DNA of 64,000 nt from Rapana venosa (lineage: Eukaryota; Mollusca; Gastropoda; Neogastropoda; Muricidae): contig CM054140.1 in assembly GCA_028751875.1 (NCBI GenBank), positions 7,045,682-7,109,681 on the forward strand, written 5' to 3'. A program made the position numbers and the translations under genes. Shown one piece after another: positions 26,301 through 36,300 of this stretch; position 1 is the first letter of the stretch; each line of letters starts with the position of its first letter. The notes under the pieces are model-generated. The model saw only the letters and a program-made list of their open reading frames with translations, was not told the origin of the DNA and made no database searches.

Positions 26301-29300
26301 TGCAGACAAGGCAATTTCATTTCGTCTGTAGCCCGGTCAACCACAAAGGTTCTATCAAATTGGTTCCCTGGTGGATGCTGGGGGGAGCTTACACACATGC
26401 ATGCATGATGCACACACACACACAAAAAAAAACGCATCATGCACTCACACACAAAATCACCTGCAGATTATGAGAACCAGTCTATTCCTTACAGTATCAG
26501 AATCACTCCTTTATTTGGAAGGGACGTAAAACTGAAGACGTTTGAAGTCTATTCTGAAGGCAATAAAAAGCCTTGCTGACGATGCCAGCCATTTTCCTGC
26601 TCAACTTATCGCCATAATTCATTAATACCGACTTTAAACACGAGATTTCATGCGTGAAATTCGGCTGCTCTCCCCAGGGAGAGCCACGTCACCCAAAAGA
26701 GCAGGCCACCCTTTCTTTTTTTTCATTTTTTTGGTCTGCAACTGTATTTCTTTCCCATCAGAGTGCTTTATTTCTAAGAAATTTGCCAGGACACTCTCTT
26801 GTTGCCGTGGGCTCTTTATACTAACGGTGCGCTGCAATAATTTTCTGTAACAACACGGGACTCGGTTAATCGTCCTTCCGAAAGACTAGCGCTCCCAACC
26901 ACCATCATGGTCTAATGATGGTGGAAAAAGTTTTCGGGCCCAGCCGATAACGAACCACACGCACACTTCCGACCCGGACATTTTCGCTTTCCTAGACAGG
27001 CGCGTTACCTCTAGACCACGGTGATCCACATATAATATTATATATATATATAATATATATAAAATATATATATAAAAATATATATAATACATACATACAT
27101 ACTTTTTTGAAAAGAGATAAAAACTTAAAAAGCAATGAAAAAAAATATATATACAAAAACACACATACATATATATATACAAATATATATAAAATCATAC
27201 AAACATACTTTTTTTTAAGATCATAAAAACATTGAAAGCCATGGAAAAAAAAAGGGATACATAAGACAGAGATGGGAATATTTTAATCACTGCACACCAC
27301 GACGCACACCACACACACACATCTAACCGCCCCACTTCTAACTGACTCACCACCACATCCCAATTCCTCTTCTTCCAGATGCTTCTTCACCAGCTCCAAA
27401 CCCCCCTTGAAGGCAAACTGCAACACACACACCACTCATTTCCAATGCCGCTAACAATACCTTCAAGTCACCCCAACCCCCTCCACATCCATTCCACACC
27501 CTCTGACAGTAGACACTATACCTGAGCCATTAAAACCGTTTGACTTCAATCCCATGGATCCATGAAGTCATGGGTTTGAATCTCAGCGGCGTCTCGAGAA
27601 TAAGAGGGTGGGGATTTTTTAATGTTCTCCTCCCAGGTCAACTTCCCAAAGTTCCCAGCCAGCCATGGCCTATATTCCCTTTAGTGTATATACACATCAG
27701 AACATGTAAATATGAATGTCAAAGATCCTGTAATTCACTGACAGCCATTCAGTGGGTTACGGAAACATGAACAATCCTCAGCATGTGGCTACCTTCTCCG
27801 CCTCAGCGCCTGGGCTTTATCACAGTTTCCTTGATTAAAACCAAAGACGCTGGGGGCAACAGCAAAGTGAGAGGCAGTATGACCATGCTTCTTTCCCACC
27901 AAAATAAAAATGGAATTCCACTGTACAGCTAGATCCTTTTAGTGATCGACTAGACTCTCTGACTAGAGCTGTCTCGCACAGTCCTTTTGTGCTGCAGCCT
28001 TGTGGGCTGGGTTGGCCTTTTGGAGAACATCTCCAACTTTGACTGTCCTTAATGCCCACTGGCGATGGGATGTGCTGTGGGCAAGGCATCTCCACTATAA
28101 CTCAAATATTCGGCCATTTCCAAACACAGCTGCCTCCTCTGCTGTTTTGGAGGTCATCGTCGGACACGACGGACAAACATACACCTTTATGGTGGACGAA
28201 AAACAGTCGCATACGCAAAATCTCACCATTGGTGAACCTCAGAGCTGTTACCGAGGAAGGAGGAAAAACCCCCACCCTCTGACAGGTCTTTGTCCTAGAG
28301 GAATCTGACTCAGAAAAGGGGAAATGGGATAAAACTGACGCAAACTAAACCTCAGGCATTTAGAACGAGACTGAATCCTGCAGCTCAGGAGTTGTCTGTA
28401 TACAGCGACGAAAGTAGAATGGCGCTCTGGGGGACGGGATAGCCTGGTGGTTAAAGTGATGTGCAATGCATGTGTGATCTGCTGACCCAAGTTTGAATCT
28501 CGTTCAAGAGTCATTTGCCAACTCTACTCCCCCCAAAATTCCTTCGGATGACACTATAAACCAAGATCCCATGTGCGAACGCACGCAGAACATCTTGCAC
28601 ACAGGTTAAAACCTGTTCCAATTTTTGGAAGAGTAAACCATTGTGTGCCAGTGGGAACTGATAACGAAATTTACAAAACTGCATACACATGGGGACTGGA
28701 CATAAAAAAAAGCACACGAGTGCTTATTCCATTATTCTCCAAATAAAAGAGTAAAATAAAATAAAATAAATAAATAAATAAAAAGAGAAGTGTAACTTCA
28801 GGGCACTGAACATTATGGATCAATCACTCATCTACTGAAGCACTTCGTTGAATGCTCAGACAGGACTACTGTTGTCTGTCATATGAGAAAAAATTAGCTG
28901 TGCTGCCGTTAATCGCCTGACAAGTCAGGCCCAGCATTTGGCTTGGGAGATACTTGTTATCTTTTAAGTCTTTCTGGAAAAACAGCAGGAGAATGGACCA
29001 AGAAGGCAGAAAATAGACAAGAAGGAGGTGACAGGAAGAAACGAAACAAGAGAGAAACAAATAGAAGTATAGAAAAGAGGGAATTCTTAACCCAGAATTT
29101 CCTGAAGGTAGGGATGCTATTTATACTGACAGGTCCACAGTATCCCCACAGGGAACTGGGCACTACAGAAGTCAAACTCGATTAGACTTACGGGCACGTG
29201 AACACTACGCTCATATCACTAAAAAAGTATAAATACTTTGATTTGCAATCTTTACTGAAATAGCAAACTTACAAAGCACACACAAACTGCCGACCGAGTG

Positions 29301-32300
29301 TATAGTTTTACACACACACATGCATGCACATAGACGCATGCCCGCACGACAACACACGTGCCTCACACACACACACACACACACACAAACAACACACAAC
29401 AAATACACACACACTCTTCCAATTCAATCAAATACACTCGCATCATTGCACACGCTTCCACAAAATACACACACATGCAAGAGTGGCCAGAGTGCACCGA
29501 GACCACACAATGCATGTAAGCATATACATACATACAACCATGCATGCCGTTCATCTTTATCTACTATCGCTCACACACACACACATGCACGCACGCAGAC
29601 ACACACACACACTCATTACAACACACTCACCCTACGCACACAACACACACACACAGACGCATACACACACACACACACACACACAGGGGTATACCTGGTT
29701 AACAAGATGTGTAAGCCAGCCGTAGGGATAGTTATTCTGCACAAAACACATCAGCCTGGAGTAAGAACACAGAATGACTTCCAACTCATCACTGGTACAC
29801 ACGTCACTTCTCCCTTCACTCCTTCAGGAGTTGCTGGGGCACAGGCACTGCATCGAATTCCTTCAGTGTGTCATGTCATGGACCATAACTGCAGATATTG
29901 AATGATGGGATATCCCTGAAGTCAAATTGCAGCTACCTCAAGGGTAGGGGAGGGGGTGGGGGGGGGAGTGAGTCGCATATGTAAAAATCTCCCCACTGGT
30001 TAACCTTGGAGCTCTAGTCAAGGAACAAAACAACGGGGAAAAAAAGAAAAAGAGAGAAGTATGACGGACGCCATAGCCGAGTGGTTAAGACCGTTCAACT
30101 TCAATCCCATGGGCCCATGAAGCAGTGTGTTCGATCTCGGTGGTGTCCTGGTTGGGGATTTTAAATCTACTCAGGTCAGCTTTTCGAATGCAGACATGCC
30201 AGAGCCTAACCCCTTTATGTATACACATGCAAATGAATTGCATATTCAAAGTACCATCTGGAAATAAAATTTTTACTTGACTTGACATGCAGAGGCTCAA
30301 CTGTGCACGTAAAAGATCCCACAATTCAGCACTCAGTGGGTTACAGAGACACAAACATACCCAGCATGCAGCCTGTACAATGAAATGAGCTGCTCTGAAG
30401 TCAGAATGTGTCAGCTAAGGCCAGCGGGCAGACCTCCTGTAAAATGACAAGCACAGGAGAAGACCAGGCACTACGCACCTCTCTTGGTAAGGGAACGCAG
30501 CGAAGAAGAGCAGTTGTGTTCTCCACTGTTTTTCATGGTCTGTCGTGCTGGATACAAGGGAAGTGTCTGTTGCAATACGCTGTGTTGTGAACATGAACCC
30601 ACTTTATGCCAGCCTCAACAAAATTGTGATGTATGAACTGTCACAAACAGTACTCTGTCAATATGCTGTGAGGTGAAAATGAACCCACTTTATGCCAGCC
30701 ACAACAAAATTGTGATGTATGATCTGTCGCAAACAGTACTCTGTTAATACGCTGTGTTGTGAAAATGAACCCACTTTATGCCAGCCTCAACAAAATTGTG
30801 ATGTATGATCTGTCACAAACAGTACTCTGTCAATACGCTGTGTGGTGAAAATGAACCCCCTTTATGCCAGCCTCAACAAATTGTGATGTATGATCTGTCA
30901 CAAACAGTACTCTGTCAATACGCTGTGTGGTGAAAATGAACCCCCTTTATGCCAGCCTCAACAAATTGTGATGTATGATCTGTCACAAACAGTACTCTGT
31001 CAATACGCTGTGTGGTGAAAATGAACCCACTTTACGCCAGCCTCAACAAAATTGTGATGTATGATCTGTCGCAAACAGTATTCTGTTAACATGTTGTGGT
31101 GTCCAAACCTGGGAAGGAGGTTGATACTGTGAGAGGAGGAAGCGGCCGCACCCATTGCCGCATCCCCTCGAACTCTCCTCCCACGAGATGCGGTTGTCCC
31201 ACCGGGACCGGTTCTTAAACTGGAACTCTGTCTCCGGGTTTAAGGCCTGCGGAAAGAAAGAGAGGGACCAACACAATCTTCTTAGTACAGAGCGCACGCA
31301 ACATGCTCGTCAGCTTTGGGACTGGGGCTGGGGAATGTATGCTGGGGGAAGAAAGGGTGGAGGTGGGAGAAGGATAGAGAGTAGTGATGGGAGAGAGTGA
31401 GGCTGGGAACAAACACAATTGCAAAGAGAAAAGTATATCTTCCATAGAGTATGACACTCTTTAGCTGTTTCAGAAATACATGTCCTCCACCTTGCAAAAG
31501 CGCTCTTTGTCTCACTCTCCCACCTCCCCCCGCCACAAAAACCCCCTGGGAATCACTGTAAGACTGTTAAGTACACACTTAAGGAGAAATTGCTTGCATG
31601 ACGCTTTCACACACCCTCGCCAAAAAAAGAGCCATCGTCAACTTCTGAAATTTTTTTCCTTTCCTTCTTTTTTCACGTCAAACGCTCAGTAGACAGCAAC
31701 TATTACTGTCTGTCATATGAGTTAAAAAATGCCCAGGCCCAGCACATGCAACTTCAGCATGGAGGAGCATTGTTATCTTCAGTCTTTCTGGAAATGAAGG
31801 CAGGAGAATGGACCAAGAAAGCAGAAAAAGATTAGAAGGTGACAGGAAGATAAGAAACAAGGCAGAAACAAAGGGAGGGATAGAAAAGAAGGAATTCCTA
31901 GCACATAATTTCCAGAAGGTGGGGATGCCTGTTCATATATGACAGTCACAGGCCCCCCCCCCCCCCCACCCCCCCACCCCCCCCCGACATCCCCACAGGG
32001 ATTTTTGTCTGAATGGTATGACACATAAAGTTACACCCAGTATATATAATGGATATTCCCTGGCTTTAACACAGTGCTGACTCAACTACCCCCTAACAGT
32101 CTGTCTAAGGAGAACTAAAACCGAGGATCCGGGTGCGAAACGCAATTTCCACAAGAGTAGGCCATTTGTGTTCGGAGGGAACAGATGACATATACACAAC
32201 AAAAACACACAAGGAATGGAGATAAAAAAGCAGAGTGCTATATTCCATTATCCTCAAAATGATGATATGCATACCCAGCTATAACATTCAAAGTGGGTCA

Positions 32301-32655
32301 CCCAGAACATGCACTCTGACTCAGACTCATACCTACCCTGGGAATCACTGTTATATAGAAACTGCACACTGAAAAGAGAAGTTTGTGTGGTAAGACTGTT
32401 ATAAGTACCTCGACCAAATAGCAGAGCCATACTGCGATCTTCAGAGAATCACTAAATGAAAGAAAGACGCATAATGAATCAACAAAAGGAAAATGCTTAC
32501 CAGGGCGAGAGTGCGAGGAGGCAGAAGTTGAGGGGCTGATGCTGGAGACGCACGGCCACCAGCTCCACCAGCAGGGTCAGCATGTTGTAGATCCCCTCCT
32601 GGATCTCTCCCCCCCACTTCCGCACCACCGCCACCTGGATGTCAGAAGCTGTCCA

Positions 32656-32694
<39 letters not shown>

Positions 32695-33325
32695 AAAAAC
32701 AATAACAATTACATTAATTTAAGGTGGTGGTAAGTTTTTCCCAACCCCATAACCTATGTGGTCATTGTGGTGCAAGATGTCAGAGACCTCAGCTTCTCTC
32801 GGGGCCAGCATATTGAGGACGGCGCCCATCTCCTCTCCCTCGTTGCTTTACCTTCCCTGACCCTAAAGACGGCAGGTACCCATTGACAGCTGGGTGAACT
32901 GGAGGACTGTACTGAAGCCAAGGCACACAACTGGTCACCTATCCACTTTGGTAACCACGCTCAATGCTGCTTAACCTTAGCTTGGGGAAAACGAGTGCTC
33001 TGACCACTGAGCTATCTCATCCCCATGGAATTTGTACAGCGCTGAGTCTTGCAAAGCAACCAAACCAAAGCGCTTGCATTCAAAACATTCACAACACGCA
33101 AGCAACCGTTCACAGAAGACCAACATCATAAATGTATCATAATTATATATGTATTTCAACACCATAAAGAGTGTGTGGCGCATGCATACAAAGACACCTA
33201 TATACGGGGGAAAAAATGAACTTGCACACACACCCCCACATTCTTTCCTGAGACTACCTTTTTCCCAGATAAAAGGATCAATATAATTATAAGCAATATG
33301 TATGATACACGGTGTGTGCATTTGC

Positions 33326-33357
<32 letters not shown>

Positions 33358-36300
33358 TGAGTTGTGTGTGCATGAGTGTGTAAGTGTGTGAATGTGAAAA
33401 TGAATGCATATACATGCTTAAATGTGTAAGTGCACACACATTTGAGCACAGAAACTCCTGCTTTTGTATAAATGCTTTTTTAAAAAGTTTTTAATATTTC
33501 AAGTTTTTTTCATAATATTAACCTTAATTTTAATCTCCTGAGTTACATCATGCTGTGAACACCTTGTTACATTTATTACACCACTTCATTTATCCCAAAT
33601 TCATACACAAAATTGCTTTGTTATCATCAGCCTCCAAACTATCAATCATTACAACACCAAAAAAAAAACCAACCCAAAAGAACAAAAGAATAATAGTGGG
33701 GGTTGGGATGTAGAGGAAACAGCTGTACAAGGACAGAAAGCACCATCACACACATACCTTCTGGAATGCCTCAGGCATGCAACGCTCCATGAACCTTCTG
33801 CAGTGTTCATCGCTTTCACACAGCCCTGAATAATGAATGGAAAAAAATAAAGAAATTAATATTAAATGATAATATTGGTTAGAAAAAAAACTGCAAACAC
33901 TACACACATAATGATATATAAATACATGTATACATAATCTACCAGTTATTGCTTGGCAGTAAACACACACACATACAAAAACTGAAACATTAACACTAAT
34001 AAACAACATAGATCAAAAAAAACTTGTTTTAGATACAGCCATTATTATCATAAATGGTGAACTCATACATGTATCAATATAATAATCTAACTATACACAC
34101 ACACAACACACACACACACACACACACACACAAGCACACACACACACACACACAATACACACACAACTTTCGATAGTTACCAATTATATTATATGCCAAC
34201 ACACACAATCAATCAGACATGATGCAGAAATACTGGCATGCACGCATGGATCTCTGCACATTGCGAGACACAAATACACATGCTTAAACACACAATAAAT
34301 TACAACACACACACACACTGACACAAGACACACACATCACACACACCACTGACACACAAACGTCTACAGACCAGCCTCAGCCACGATTTGTGGCGCGAAT
34401 CAGCTTCGCCCCAGGACTCCTCCCTCTTGTAGGGGATGTTCCACATCACCGTGAAGACGCGCCCCACAGTCGTACAGGTTGGACACGGGAAACTCCAGGC
34501 AGATGCTCTATCCATCCCACACCCTCCACGATCTTCACCTCCACACAGGATTCTGGAGGTCAAGGACATTTTGAGGTCACCTTTGTATCATGATGCCCAT
34601 TCTAGTACAGAATGATGAGAGTGATGCTGGCCCAGCCAAAAATGTTCCAAAATGTGTACAGAAAGAGAAACCACCCTTTCTTTATCAACACACAGGACCG
34701 CAAGTTCAAAGCTGTCCAGAACCAATCCTATCTTTTATATAAGGACCCCCCCCTCCTCCCCCTACTCCTTTCCACCCTTCCCCACTGTAAACGATTTAAC
34801 CTGACACACTTTTCAAGGCTCATTAATGAAGTAAGCAGCAGCTACAGAGAAAAAAAGGATTAGCCATAAAATGGTAGGACAAGATCCCTGACCAACAGAC
34901 CCTCACACAGCTCACCAGGGTAGACAGATCTATCTATCAAGCATAACCTCACTGCCCTTACGCACTCTCAGCTTTGTTGGACAGGATTGTAGCTGGAATG
35001 CAAAATGGTGACAGTTTTACCTGGCGGGTGGGGGGGTCCTCCTCTTTATTTTATTTTTATTTATTTTATTCTGTTATATTGAAGATAATGGAATAAGCAC
35101 CTTATGTGCTTTTTTACATCCAGTCCCCGTGTGTATGCGGTTTTGTCAATTCTGTCATCTGTTCCCACCGGCACACAATGGCCAACTCTTATGAAAGGCG
35201 GAACAGGATTTAACGTCCTCTGCTAGAGCTCTGAGGTTCACCAATGGTGAGATTTTTGTGTATGCGACCAATATTGCACACATTTCTGGCAGCTACATTC
35301 TGATTTTAACTTTAAAGATAATGTCTAGTAAACGTGATATCAGTGTACATACAGTTTTAAAACAATTTTTATCATTCATTCTTACTGGCACAAATGACCT
35401 ACTCCTTCCAAAGGCAGAACAGGTTGTGTGTTAGGCAGATGGATGGCTAAAACCATCCTGCCACCTTCCTTCTTATTACTTTAAAAAAAAAAAGTGAATG
35501 AACCAAAAGTGCCTGATCTAGAATTAAAAAACCCCTCCATAATCTTTAGAATTATATAGAAATATGGGGTTTGTTTAAAATCCCTAAACATTTAGCTGTC
35601 CTGTACATGAACCAAGCATCAGTGCAAAACAGCATTGTTCCATTCTACTCTATGCAAACAGTGAGCACTAATCTTTATTGTGTATATGTACATTTTTAAT
35701 CCTTGACTGGCTTGAATACATACACTTACAGATCATACAATGATGTATTCAACTTCTAATTTTATTTATGTTATAATCAAAGAACAGGCAACCCATACTA
35801 ACTATATATAAAAAATTACATAAATAAATATATTTAATTACATAATACTAATCAATAGTATATTAATACACTTGCAATAAAAATTACTCCCCCCCCCCCC
35901 CCCAAATTTTTTTTAATAATTAATCAATGGTGAATTTTATTACATGTGATAGAACAGAGAACCTGGAAAACAAGCCCAGTCAATAATAATAAAAACCATT
36001 TCCCATTCATCAAAAAGTAATAAAATCATCAATATGGATATGGAACAGACTATGCCTGTCACTATAACTACATCAGCCAGTATAAACAATATGACAGGTT
36101 ATGAAAAAAAATCAGTAATACCCACATTTTTCCCATTACACAAAATAATGTTTAAAACACACTTGAACTTGTTAACTTAAATTCAACACTTTCATCTGAT
36201 GAAATGGCCAAGTAAACTTGATTTTCCTTTTTTTAATTATTTTTTATTGGGGAGGTGGGGGGGGAGATGTGGATCTAGCTACTGCTGAAAAAAATAACAT

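Noticed and set aside
26066..26473. Plus-strand open frames opposite USP24 exon 8
   Set aside because: Shadow of the GC-rich minus-strand exon.
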